A stretch of DNA of 31,801 bases from Chromera velia. Lineage: Eukaryota; Sar; Chromeraceae. Shown here one piece after another: positions 10,298-20,300 of this stretch (position 1 is the stretch's first letter; each line of letters opens with the position of its first letter). Both the position numbers and the translations under genes were made by a program. The notes beneath the pieces were generated by a model. It saw nothing but the letters and a program-made list of their open reading frames with translations, did no database searches and was not told where the DNA came from. The stretch lies in assembly GCA_018398765.1 (NCBI GenBank), contig JAHBMJ010004089.1, positions 52,041 through 83,841 on the forward strand. Direction: 5' to 3'.

Positions 10298-11113
10298 TTA
10301 GCAGAGACGGAGGGCTGGCATCCATCCCGATCGCTCAACGGGGGGCCGAAAGCTCCTGCCCTCGGTGTCAGACAACCTGATATAGCTGCGACGCCTCCGT
10401 CTCTTCAAAAGGAAAATCTCCTTCTCTGCACAGGAGAGGAGACCTCTGCCTATGGAAGGATGAATAGCCCCCTCCTCTGGAACCTGCCTCCCCTTCCCGA
10501 ACTCATCTCGAACAGGGAAGTGGAAGAGGTGCACGTTGTCAGTGATGAAAGGAGACGCATCGGGGCCACCCTTTGCGGCGAGGTTGAACTCCGTGCGTCT
10601 TTTCTTCTGACTGACCGAGTACTTTGCGAACTCCTTATTGAGCAGTCCGAACGTATAGCCGGTGTCTGGTAGCAACTCGTCGTCTGCATCTGCCTTCGAG
10701 AGAATGCGCGCTCTCGAAGTTTTTGTCTGCACACGAAAAGCACAAGAAAAAGAAGGTGTAGCACCCGACTCTTTGGATGTAGAAGTTGCTGCCATTGCTG
10801 TTGACAATAAATCAACTGACCGGGGAAGCTTAGTGGCCTTGCCTTGCCGAGGTCCATCGAAGCGTCTCGCTCCCCTGACGGATGCCCTTGGTCCTGCGAC
10901 CGCTCCCACCGATAGCGCTCTCCCAGGCCAGTGCATGTTCCGAAACGTCACCCAAACCATGCGTGCATATTCCCTTGGGACCTCTTGGCCCCGGAAATCC
11001 TTCACTGCTCCCTTCCCCTGTCGTCCCCTCAAAGAAGAAACAACAAATGCAGGTTGTAGTCGCTCATTCAGACTGGAGGTCTCGAAAAACCCACCTGACC
11101 GGCTCAAAAAACC
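10298..11113 (-). pseudogene. pol N-terminal part with aspartic protease
   Basis: About 270 codons between the gag/pol overlap and the TAA at 10300-10298. The best protease candidate is LLPDTGYTFGLLNKEF (about 10680-10632), a retropepsin-like Asp-Thr-Gly active site followed by a hydrophobic strand. An ESGATPSF stretch about 35 residues earlier resembles the DSGAT signature of copia proteases with Glu for Asp, so which one is the true active site is uncertain. The first 110 residues are Arg/Gly/Pro-rich and unassigned. There is no ATG at the start (the frame opens on TTG after the U-run), which fits entry by ribosomal frameshifting. Confidence 0.55.
11104..11113 (-). other. Candidate gag/pol -1 frameshift site
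   Basis: On the minus strand the gag frame reads GTT TTT TGA. The pol frame, one base back, reads TTT TTG AGC and is open from there on. The six-U run overlaps the gag stop, so a -1 slip would join gag to pol. The heptamer GGTTTTT is not a perfect X XXY YYZ site, and I see no obvious downstream pseudoknot by eye. The role is inferred from frame geometry. Confidence 0.45.
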
Positions 11114-12301
11114 GAATCACAGTCTAAGCCCAAGTCGCTCTCCACCAGATCAGGATAGGAGGACTCGGAATCAGAGCAACGGGAGGAGGAAGGTGAACTG
11201 CGGGAACGCCGCTCAGTGGGGCCTCCGCTCTCCTTCTTCCCCATGGGAGAGTTCTTCTTCTTAAGGCAGCACCGGGCAAAGTGACCAGTCTTTCCGCATC
11301 CCCCCTACTCGGTCTTGCACTCGCTCTTGGAGGTGGGGTAGTAGTCTGGGCTGCGGTGAACAAAACCGCAGTTGTTGCACTTCGTTCCCTCTGCTTCGCC
11401 TGCAGTCTCTTCAGACGGCTTTACCTGCTGCTTTTTCTTCTTTCCCTTGGGCTTTTTTGCACCCTTCTTTCCAGAATCCCGCTTCTCAGCGGCACCCCCG
11501 AACTCATGTCCACTCCCCAACTCCTTCTTTGAGCCCTTGGACTCAGCACCATGAAGAACGGACTTATAGGCGAGTGCGTCTGCCTTGCGATCGGCAAACG
11601 GACGGATGTCAGAGTAGGTCAGGGAGTCAATGTCTTTCTTCAACTCCATCGCGGCCTTCTCTACAATGTCTGTCCACTCATGGGTGAGGAACAGACGCTT
11701 CACGCAGAGCTTCTTCGTGTCCTTATCCGTTGGAGTGAAGCCCTTAGCACCGGAAGAACGAATGACCTTGTCCAGTCTACGCAACACTTCCTTCAGTGTC
11801 TCCCCCTTCTCCTTCTCACGGTGAAGAGAATGGAAATTCTCCTCGGTAATGGTTTTCTCGACAGGCTTGTCCTTCAAGTAGTGATTGATCACGGTGTCGA
11901 GCAATTTGTCGGTCTCGTAGCCCTGGGCTGCTGCTGTGTGGACGTCTTTACGGAGCTCTTCGAAGTCCGAAAAGGCATGGAGCAGGGCGCACTTGTAGAT
12001 CTCGATCAGGAGGTTGGCATCGAGGTGATACCGGGAGGACAGGAAGAGGCTAGACTGTATCTTCCAGTCATCCATCCAGTTGTCCAGATGGATAGCCTTC
12101 AGCGACTTCACCTTGGGAACCCAGGAGAAATCAGGCGGCTTCAAAGCAGCCGGAGGAGCAGAAGATGCAGCTGCAGCAGAAGTTTGAACCGACTGGCTTG
12201 CCATCAGCAAGCTCAGCGCCTTGGCCAGATCCGCCTCCAGTTTAACAATCCTTTCCTCCTGCCATCCTGCAGTATTGGAAGCAGAAGAAGAAGACTTATC
12301 G

Positions 12302-12319
12302 CCCGCGTCTGGGACACCA
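12302..12319 (-). other. Candidate tRNA primer-binding site
   Basis: Reading the minus strand, the LTR end CTAACA is followed by one C and then TGGTGTCCCAGACGCGGG. A TGG start one or two bases after the LTR fits a site complementary to a tRNA 3' CCA end. The implied tRNA end would be CUGGGACACCA. I cannot name the tRNA. The site also lies within the gag reading frame. Confidence 0.5.
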
Positions 12320-12320
12320 G

Positions 12321-12837
12321 TGTTAGGGTTCAGGCCTGAGTCAGACATCGGCGCAACAGTCTGTACACAGGAACTGAGACTGGAAGAAGTAGGCTAGGAA
12401 GCAAACCGACAGCGCTAGGCTAAGTACAAAGCAATGATAGTAGAAGCAGTGTACTCAGAGCATTCAACGTCAAGAAGTTTGGATCTAGAAGGACTGACCT
12501 TAATCCAAGCATTCCGACTTCTATCTTCTCAATCTGTCGCCGTCTACATTATGTCGATCAAGAGGATGCGACTATTCGGATCGACACGTCACATACACAC
12601 AGAATCGGCTGTCTCTCATTCGGCTAATTACCGACTATCATGAATTGGGTCTCTTCGTTCACTGTTGTCACGAAGAGGCAATCATTCAATCATTCACATC
12701 TGCATGTACATGAATGAAATCTGTATGCATGCATGTATCGACTCACGCATGCAAATCGTTAGATCATCATGGGCGGCGGCGGCGGGCGTCGCGCGTGCAG
12801 TGGCCCACGCGTCCGTCCACCTCCGCGCGCACTAACA
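12321..12837 (-). repeat. 5' LTR of the copia-type element
   Basis: 517 bp, same ends as the 3' LTR. All of the roughly 20 differences I counted between the copies are transitions. The gag start codon (12348-12346) lies inside it, 28 bp from its downstream border. The TATATATA of the 3' LTR reads TACACACA here (plus strand about 12593-12600), so the likely TATA box of this promoter copy is damaged. Confidence 0.93.
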
Positions 12838-12842
12838 AAATT
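12838..12842. repeat. Target-site duplication AAATT, right copy
   Basis: Second copy of the 5-bp direct repeat flanking the retrotransposon. Removing the element plus one copy restores the pairing of the foldback arm across the site. Confidence 0.9.
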
Positions 12843-12962
12843 GACCTCTAAAGTTTAGGAATTTAGAGGTCTAAATTTCTTTAGATTTCTCTCTAAATTC
12901 CTGTCTAAATTCCTCTAAATTCCTGTCTAAATTCCTCTCGAAATTCTTAGCTTTTTGCAGGG
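12843..12962. mobile_element. Right part of the foldback/MITE-like element
   Basis: This segment carries TCTAAATTCC units, the complement of the GGAATTTAGA units at 5869-6000, and ends in AGCTTTTTGCAGGG, the inverse of the CCCTGCAAAGACCT left end. The LTR retrotransposon sits in the right arm of the hairpin and separates it from its partner. Confidence 0.7.
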
Positions 12963-13065
12963 TCTGCGGCGGTTGGGGGGGCTGTCGCGGGGCCTCTGGA
13001 ACAGTAAAGCTGGGAGTAGCCTGTCTCAAATAGCTGCCTCGAGGGGATCAAACTGTTCCCCCCTT
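12963..13065 (-). pseudogene. Upstream continuation of the reverse-transcriptase remnant
   Basis: Minus-strand translation gives LEAAI, a stop, then DRLLPALLFQRPRDSPP just right of the foldback element. In the retroelement family recognised at 4540-5868, an IR-x-LLPALLG-x-RPP stretch directly precedes LPVRLGG. Removing the foldback element and its LTR insertion would therefore join these two pieces, apart from a frameshift. The match is short and made from memory. Confidence 0.45.
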
Positions 13066-15319
13066 GCCTATATATATGTGACCCTCTGCAGGAACCCCTA
13101 CTCCCGCTGTTATGACTTAACATATGCCGTATACGCTTCCTGGGGCGCGTGCACAGCTGCTTCAGTCACTCTCTCCATACACATACAATCAATTATTTTT
13201 TTGTGTGTAATATCCTTGTCTGCAGTCTTTTAATCATATAAATATATTATCACATTCCTGGACGCCGCACGTCGAGCGCTCGGCATTGGGGCAGGAGGCC
13301 AATCTTCCAGACATTAATCCTATCCTATCCTATAGAATTACATATGTACAATGGAGACTATATAGGATGAAGGTGCATGGGTGGCAAACTACTACGTCGA
13401 AGGTAGTACGTCCCATGAATCAGCATCATTCATGCGCAAGCATACTGCTCCGGAATTAGAAGAGTTTGAAAAGAAGCATCCTGGTTGAATTAAGTATAAA
13501 TCAAAGTGAACTGCTGTTGTAAAGAACCGAACTGCCTCGTACGTTGCCGCCAAACGCTAGACGCCTATTTATAGGCCGATGGCGATGGCGCATCACTAGG
13601 GCGTATGATGATGATGATGTGATTAGTAGTATAGTGTGAATGATTCGAACCCACCAAAGCTGCTTAATTTGGACTTTGAGTCTTTGAAGAAGTAAAGCAA
13701 TCGGACAAGCCACCAATCATCCCAAAACGACCTGGACTCACTTACATGAGGACTCATGACCCTCCCTTGAAGTGGATATTGAAGCAAGCCTGACATCCTT
13801 CTAGGTCATGCAGCGGTGCCAATCAGCCAGAGACCTCAGTTTTTGCAGTCGCGCGTACAACTGTGATCGCTCGATGCAACGATTGCACTTCACCGCCCAG
13901 CGCCGTCAGCGAGAGGACCCTGATCAATCGGCCGAAGAGAAAGGAATGACGAAAGACGCTGCAGCTTGCTGGAGCACTTCGAATGAGAAGTGCCATGGTG
14001 GGGGGGCAGATGGGCTGAGACCAGAGGGACGCTGGTGCATGAAGAGACGCAACGCCTCACTTCCTTTCCACCTACACGGCGCCTCCCTTTCCTCCTTTTT
14101 CCTCCCTTGGTCAACGCTTTATTCTCCCTGTCTCCTTGACTCTCGCGTGTCGAATTTCGTCTTGCCGGCTCCATGGATGGGATGGGCGGATGAACTTTTC
14201 GTTAAGTTAAACGTTGGCACTGACTTTCTTTGAAGTCAGCCTGACAACACAATGAAATCGAACAACTCGACAATTGATTGAATGGTGCATGGCCGGATGT
14301 GCGAAGGAAAAAAGGAGGAACGACAAGTGCAAAAACAGCTGGTCAGGTCAACGATTTCTTTTTCTTTCTCGTTCCTTTCTGTTGTCCACAATTAAACTTT
14401 TCCCTTGGCCACTTGCATTCCTTCCTGTCCTTCGCTCTGTATGCAGATTCTTGCCCTTACGTTTCTTTCTGTCTCTCTTGAGAGAGAGAAGTCATTACAT
14501 GTTGCCCGATCGCTCCGGTCTCTGTTCCCCGTTCTCCTGTCTCCCTTGAAACACGGGCAGAGGACTCACATAAGACAGATGGGGTGAGAAGGCTGCGGGG
14601 GAGGAGGAATTCCGGATATCTTGTCTTTACACGCCCTCCCGAGTGAGAAAAGGAAGCGCACTTACCATGTAACAACAGAAAGAGACGGAATAGAAGATGA
14701 GAGAAGAATGAATTCGATGGAGATGGACGGAAAGAAGAGAGAGACGACAAAAGAATCAGCATGAGAGAGAGAAAGAGGGAGAAGAAATGATGTAACAATA
14801 TGTCTTTGCATCTCTCTAGCAGTCTCTCTGTAACTCTCCCCGCCCGCATTTGAGGGAAGAGAGAGGAAGACGTGGTCACACACTCCACTCACATGGACGC
14901 GGATACACATCATGCATGCATGCATGCAGCAAAGTCACTCGCCACACATACACACACCACGAAGCACAAAGTCGGCAGAACAAATGAACCTCCCAACCCG
15001 ACCCAGCCCAGCCCATCACGTGCGAAGACATTGGACAAATGAAGAATCGACAGAACAGACAAACAAGGTCCCCAGGACCCAATTCGAACGATGCTTTTCT
15101 CGGTCTCTTCCCACTTCTCTCATTCCTTTCTTTACACGGCAACAACGACGTTGGCGGTTTTCCGTCCGAAAAAAAGGGCCGACAAGAGAGACGAAGAGGA
15201 AACCTGCTACAGCTGCTTTCTTTCTCTCTCCTTTCCTTTCTACTTTGGAGAGACGTTTTTGCATTCGAAAGATTCCTCAACACGTCTTCTCTCTGCTTCC
15301 CACGTCCCCCCCCTCTCAC
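13066..15319. other. Intergenic region, no supportable gene
   Basis: This stretch contains T/A-rich DNA, an ATG/GAT trinucleotide run (about 13605-13620) and purine or pyrimidine-rich runs. An open frame at 13808-14233 (+) has no recognisable motif, and an overlapping frame on the other strand is also open. The right-hand end should include the 3' UTR and polyadenylation region of the alveolin gene, which is read toward this region. I found no certain poly(A) signal. Confidence 0.5.
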
Positions 15320-15733
15320 TCAAGGAGCAATCGACGGGAACCCCTCCGGTCCAGGGCCGGCAATTCCCTGCATGGCCGGTGTCTGAAGAGAAACACACAT
15401 ACGCAAGGGAACAGCGAACAAATGAGGGGAATCGAACTACGCAGTGCTTGATCAAAAAATTTTCCACACGGTGGTACTGAGTGAGACATCCAACCATCCA
15501 TCTGACATGACATAAGGCAAAAACACTGAAAGAAAGAAAGAAAGAAAGAAAGAAAGAAAAGAAAGAAAGAAAGAAAGAAAGAAAAGAAAGAAAGAAAGAA
15601 AGAAAGAAAGTGAGGAAGAAGGGAAGGAAAGAAAGAACGAATGAAAAAACGAAGGAACGAAAGAACGAAAGAAAGAAAGAGAGGAAGAAGGGAAGGAAAG
15701 AAAGAACGAATGAAAGAAAGAACGAAAGAACGA

Positions 15734-15765
<32 letters not shown>

Positions 15766-15793
15766 ACGAAAGAAAGAACGAAAGAAAGAACGA

Positions 15794-15824
<31 letters not shown>

Positions 15825-16392
15825 GGCCAAAGAAGAACCACTGAACTACAACTGACAGCTTCAGCCGAGGGAGGCACGTGGTCGAAGTGCATCGTCATCG
15901 AAGGGTTCATTCTTTGGAATTCCTCCAGAGACACCCACCCTGCAGCATGTAGGCAGGCAATCAGGCAAGCACGCAACAAGGGACACAAGAAAGCAAGCGA
16001 AACCACACAGCCATACACCCAATACCCTCAAGAAACACTGTATAGGGGGAGTCTGAGGTCTTCGAAAGGGACGACGACACCAACACTCAGTGGGTCAGTG
16101 AGTGGGTGGGTGGGGAAGGTAGCCAGGCACAGGCAGAAAAGGATCGACGTCTCTTTGAGGGCACTTTATACTTCACTTTCAGGATCTTTGCCCTGAGGCT
16201 CTTCCTCGCACGGCGACGAGAGAACGCACTAAATCACTATTTGAGCAAGCAAGCAAGCACGCACGCAAAAAGCTATTGAAAGATGGGAAAAAAGGGTGGG
16301 CGAACCCCTGCATGTTTTCCCCTGCACCCCAGCAAGTCACTCCACTCATGCACCAAGAGAGATGCACCGAGACAGACAGACAGACAGACAGA

Positions 16393-16432
<40 letters not shown>

Positions 16433-17349
16433 ACGGACCCTTCGCAGTCTCGATCAGAGGGTCTGCCACTTGATGAGGAGGGGCGACAGGGACGGGCCTC
16501 ATCACCTGGAAGAAACCATTCGCTCATTCGTTCATTCATCTATGCATGAATGCAAGACAGATCTCACAAGGGAGAGTAGAAAAAAAGGGACACGCATTAC
16601 AACAGACAAAGCGACGGACCGACAAAGGGAAGTCTACGCAGCAGGCAGGATAAAGGGACAAAGAACGAGAAGACCCTACCTTCCCTCCTCCCGCCCCTCT
16701 GAGAAAGATCCAATTCTCCTCACCAACATGGCACGCCCCGCCCTTCTCGGCTTTTATTCTTTCCGGAAAGACACACAAGCAATCACGTGTCAACAAGTAC
16801 GTACAAAAAAAGAAAGAAAGAAAGAAAAAAAGACCGAAATATCCTTTCTATGTGCATTCCTGTTGGGAGACATTGACCTTTCTGGGCACCTTGACTTTGA
16901 CTGGGACGTCCTTGTAGACAGGAACCTGCGTGACAGCGTACGCACATTTGTTTATTTGTGCATTCGTCAGTCAGAAGACATCTAGAGACTCGCCACTCAC
17001 ATATGCCAGTGCATTGCCATGTGCATATTCAGACCAATGCACAGACCATTCCCTTCCCTGCTTTCTACGATGTTTGCACCCGATCGAGGACAAAGAGCTG
17101 TAACGTAGCACGTCCTTTTTTTCCTTCGCGGATGGATAGAGACAAGTATATATTGCTGCTACCTGTAAACGGAACGCGAGAGAAAGACTGAAGGAAGACA
17201 CTCTGACGTCCCGACAGTCTGCCGACCCGACAGTCTGCCGACCTGACTGACTGCCTAACTAATCGACTGGCTGACCGACCGGGATGTCTATCACTGGCCC
17301 TTCATCCACAATCGGAGGTTGGGGGGGGGGCATCGTGTGCATGAAGGTT
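15320..17349 (-). CDS. Alveolin gene exons 21-25: second repeat and C-terminal tail
   Basis: Exon 21 (17280-17349) carries PPPQPPIVDEGPVIDIP. Exon 22 encodes VPVYKDVPVKVKVPRK, an alveolin-like repeat isolated from the main core. Exon 23 encodes VMRPVPVAPPHQVADPLIE. Exon 24 encodes WVSLEEFQRMNPSMTMHF and DHVPPSAEA. Exon 25 encodes GIAGPGPEGFPSIAP and TGA at 15322-15320. Intron 24 holds the 298-bp GAAA microsatellite. The tail has no cysteine cluster of the kind used for palmitoylation in some apicomplexan alveolins. The final exon is supported by a good CATGCAG acceptor, correct phase and a stop after 15 codons, but it is short, so this is the least certain join. Confidence 0.65.
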
Positions 17350-20300
17350 CTGCATGTACATGCAGGGATCAGGAGGGAAGGGGGAGAACGCGACCACAAA
17401 ATGAAGTGAGACAGCACATGCAGAGAGAAGTAAGAATACAGCCGTGGTGCGACGCAAAGAAAAGGAAGGCAAAAGGAACGGAGGGGTTCAAAAAGTGTAC
17501 GGATTTCTGTCTTCCTGTCTCTCAGGCCGTGAAAAGGGGATCCAAATCATTCAGACAGAAAGAAAAGAAAAAGAAAAGAAGGTCCAACACTTACCTGGGG
17601 GGACTGAGGGGCGGCGTCATCATTGGAGAGGCAGGCGGCGGGGGAGCGGCTCTGGAGACCTGCCCCGGGGGGGGCATGGGAGGGTGTTGCGGAGGAGGGG
17701 GACCGACTGGGAGTGGCTGGAAGGACTGCGGCCGCATGAGCATGGGGGCGGTCATGTGGAGTGGGGGTCCTGGTGGGGGCATCATCAGGGGGGCTCCTTG
17801 GGGTGGGGGGGCCATCGTCTGTACAGCGGGGGGGGTCGGGGGAGGAGTGATCCCCCTNNNNNNNNNNNNNNNNNNNNNNNNNNNNNNCGGGGGAGGAGTG
17901 ATCCCCCTGGGGGGGGGCACGGGGCTTCCTGTCCCTTGAAGGGGCATGGGGGGCATTGGGGGGGGTGCCTGGGCAGTCGGAGGAGGGCCCACCATCAGGG
18001 GAGCTGCAACGAAAACAGAGGGGAGGGTAGGGCAACGCAGAAAGGAGGGCGGACAAAAAAAGAAGTGAGGGGAGCATACCAACGCAATTTTTATTTGGCG
18101 GACACGAGTCAGGCAAACGAGAGAGTGCACGTTCTTGGTAAAGGCAGAGACGGATGCAAAAAGACAGACAGACAGGCAGGCAGGCAGAATTGGAGGAGGG
18201 ATGAGACGGAAAACTCGTTTTTTGATCAGAAGGAACTGACCAGCAGGAGGAGGTGGTGGTGGCGGGAAGGGCAATGTCTTCATCGTGGCTATCGTCGGTG
18301 GGGGCATCATCATCATCGGAGGGGGGGCAAAGGGTTGCTGCACAAAAGGGAGACAGAAGACAGAAAAAAAAGTGCACGAAGGAAAAAAAACAGGCTTGCG
18401 TGCCAATCTGAAATGACTTGCTCTCACGATCACTCCCTCCTACCCCCTCCTCGTCACTCACTCCATTTTTGTTTTCCTTTTATCAGGCAGAGACGTGATC
18501 AATGAATATCTGCGCCCTCCACATTGAGAACCTTCATGGTTCGGAGGAGCCCTTCAACTCTTCCTCCATACTGTGCATTCCTCCTTCCCTCCCTTCTTCC
18601 TTCCTTGCTTCCTTCCTTATTTCCTTGTTTGTTTCCTTCTTACTTAAGGCCTTGCTTCCACTGCACACGAGAGAACGGACCTGTGGTGGAAGCTGCGGGG
18701 AACCCGGTGCGGGGGGGCTGGGAGGGGGCAGAGGAGTCTGCGCAGAGGGGGGTGGGGGGCCCATGAAGGCGGCGGGCGGAGGCATCGGCATCGGCCCCGT
18801 CACAGACATCGGAGGCGGCATAGGCCCCGGCATGGACATAGGGGGCGGCATTAGCATGGGCCCCGGCATGGACATCGGAGGGGGCATGGTCATCGGTCCC
18901 GGCATCGGCATGGGCCCCGGCATGGTCATCGGTCCAGGCATCGGCATGGGCCCCGGCATCGGTTGTCCCATGGGGAACTGCATAGGAGGGATTGGGGTCG
19001 CCTCCCCTCCGGCAGTCACTTCTGCAACGGAATGACGACGCAATAATGGGAAAAGAAGTCTACGCAATCAACACAAGGGTGAGAGAATAAGAGAGTGAGT
19101 AGCTCTGCACGGGCTTTTTGTTGTACGAGAATGCTGCCCAGATAATGCGGTTCACTTTCATCTGGTTCGAAAAAAAGAAGGCCGACCTCTCGATTTATGT
19201 CTTCCCCCCTCGCTTCCTTCGCTGCCTTCTCTCTCATCTGAGGCAAAGAACACACACACTTCTTCAGATCTCCCTATTGCCATTTCATGCAGTTTCAGCT
19301 TTCCTCCTTCCATTCTCCCTCCCTTACACGTGTGTGACTCAACCTCTCTTCCCTTTTGTATCTGCTTACTAACTGCCCACAACCGCCGAACAAACCAACC
19401 AACCTACCGGGAGGATACGGCATGGGAATAGGAGATCCCGGGACACGGGGGGGCGAGCCGGGAGGGACTGCAAGCAACAAACACGCAAAGCAGGAAGGAT
19501 TGCGGTGTCCATCAGCACGATCGAGACCTGCAGAGGTGTTTGTCTGTTTGTTGGAGGACATGTGAAGCCAGCCACAGACACCGCCAAAGAGAGGAAGGGG
19601 CCTTTGAGGTGACACGAAACCGACGAGAAGAAACCCATCAGTCAGAAGGAGAAAATGTGGGCGCCGAAGCCTTCCTAGCCTCCATCGTCCTTCGTTCAAC
19701 CTTTACCCATCAGTCCGTGCCAGCCTGCCCACCACCGACAGGCAGGAAGGCAGACAGACAGACGGACAGACGGACAGACGGACGGACCTGGTGTGGGCAT
19801 TGTGGGGGGCGGGAGCATGTGAGCTTCGGGGGGCGGGAGTCCTCTCGGGGGTGCCGCTATTGCCATCTGCATGTAGGGTGAGGGGGAGAGCATGCGAAAG
19901 GGGGAAGCAGTCGAACGAATGTATGACTATTTTTCCCCCTCTTCCTTTAGCTTATCACTCGTCCCGCGCTCCTTTCTGCTCTTTCTTTTGCCTTCAGTCC
20001 AGAAAGAGAAAAACGTGGGCCGGGGGGAGAGAAACGGAGAAGACAGGGTCCCTCTTTCACTCCTTCATTCCTGCCTCGCTCACAAGAAAGAAAGAAAGAG
20101 CCCAGATCCCCTTTCTGCAGGCAAGGAACAAGAAGACCCAATGTCTTGCTCAATACAGCCACGAGAAACAAAAGCAACAGACGTGCTTGACTAACTGATT
20201 GATTAACTGACTGACCATTCCGGGAGACGGGACAGGGGACTCTGCAAAGACCTTCGGGCCCGGAGGAGGGAAGGGCACTTGGAGAGGCTGTAGTTGTTGA

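Larger units (their letters stand above)
6767..11113 (-). pseudogene. pol: pol polyprotein, one frame with six internal stops
   Basis: From the U-run at 11111-11106 to TGA 6769-6767, one reading frame (-1 relative to gag) carries protease, integrase, reverse transcriptase and RNase H with no indel, over about 4.3 kb. It is interrupted in frame by TAA at 10300-10298 and TAG at 8956-8954, 8755-8753, 8488-8486, 8203-8201 and 8197-8195. No internal TGA occurs in frame, and the terminal codon is TGA. In copia elements the polyprotein is cleaved by its own protease inside virus-like particles. With the stops, this copy should not make a full product unless they are suppressed. Domain details are given in the entries below. 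Confidence 0.85.
11104..12348 (-). pseudogene. gag: gag (capsid/nucleocapsid) with one in-frame TAG
   Basis: Starts at ATG 12348, inside the 5' LTR, and runs 347 codons to TAG at 11307-11305. The same frame then continues about 66 codons to TGA at 11106-11104. The N-terminal part is Ser/Ala-rich, the middle is helical and rich in Lys/Glu/Asp as in copia capsids, followed by a Lys-rich stretch (about residues 297-320). Two zinc-knuckle-like motifs flank the TAG: CNNCGFVHRSPDYY before it, and GGCGKTGHFARCC directly after. In the second, the TAG occupies the place of the first Cys of the usual CX2CX4HX4C. A Ser/Arg-rich tail follows. Conservation of the knuckle beyond the stop shows the original gag reached 11104. 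The ORF end is a six-U run overlapping the TGA, where the pol frame begins. Confidence 0.8.
6137..12837 (-). mobile_element. Ty1/copia-type LTR retrotransposon, nearly complete but degenerate
   Basis: A 6,701-bp element in minus orientation. Two direct 517-bp repeats start TGTTAG and end CTAACA on the plus strand (6137-6653 and 12321-12837). It is flanked by a 5-bp AAATT target duplication. Internal order on the minus strand is gag, protease, integrase, reverse transcriptase, RNase H. Integrase before reverse transcriptase is the Ty1/copia arrangement. Seven in-frame TAG/TAA codons interrupt the genes, so this copy is probably not autonomous. The LTRs differ at about 20 positions (about 4%), which means the insertion is not recent. 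It inserted into the right arm of the foldback element at 5869-12962. Confidence 0.93.

Noticed and set aside
6767..12348. Nuclear genetic code with UAA/UAG as Gln
   Set aside because: The two host genes use only CAA/CAG for Gln over about 900 codons and contain no in-frame TAA or TAG, so the retroelement stops are better explained as mutations.
13630..13660. T-loop-like GGTTCGAATC on the minus strand, possible tRNA
   Set aside because: The flanking bases do not form a T-arm stem and no acceptor or anticodon arm fits.
13808..14233. 141-codon plus-strand open frame
   Set aside because: No motif, no splice context, and an overlapping minus-strand frame of similar quality. It is probably chance.
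15240..16018. Long minus-strand open frames of Phe-Leu-Ser repeats and plus-strand Lys-Glu-Arg repeats
   Set aside because: They are translations of the GAAA microsatellite in alveolin intron 24. Only the short ends overlap true exons 24 and 25.
17319..19035. Long plus-strand Gly-rich open frames
   Set aside because: They are antisense shadows of the Pro/Met-rich exons 18-21 on the minus strand, where phases and splice sites are consistent.
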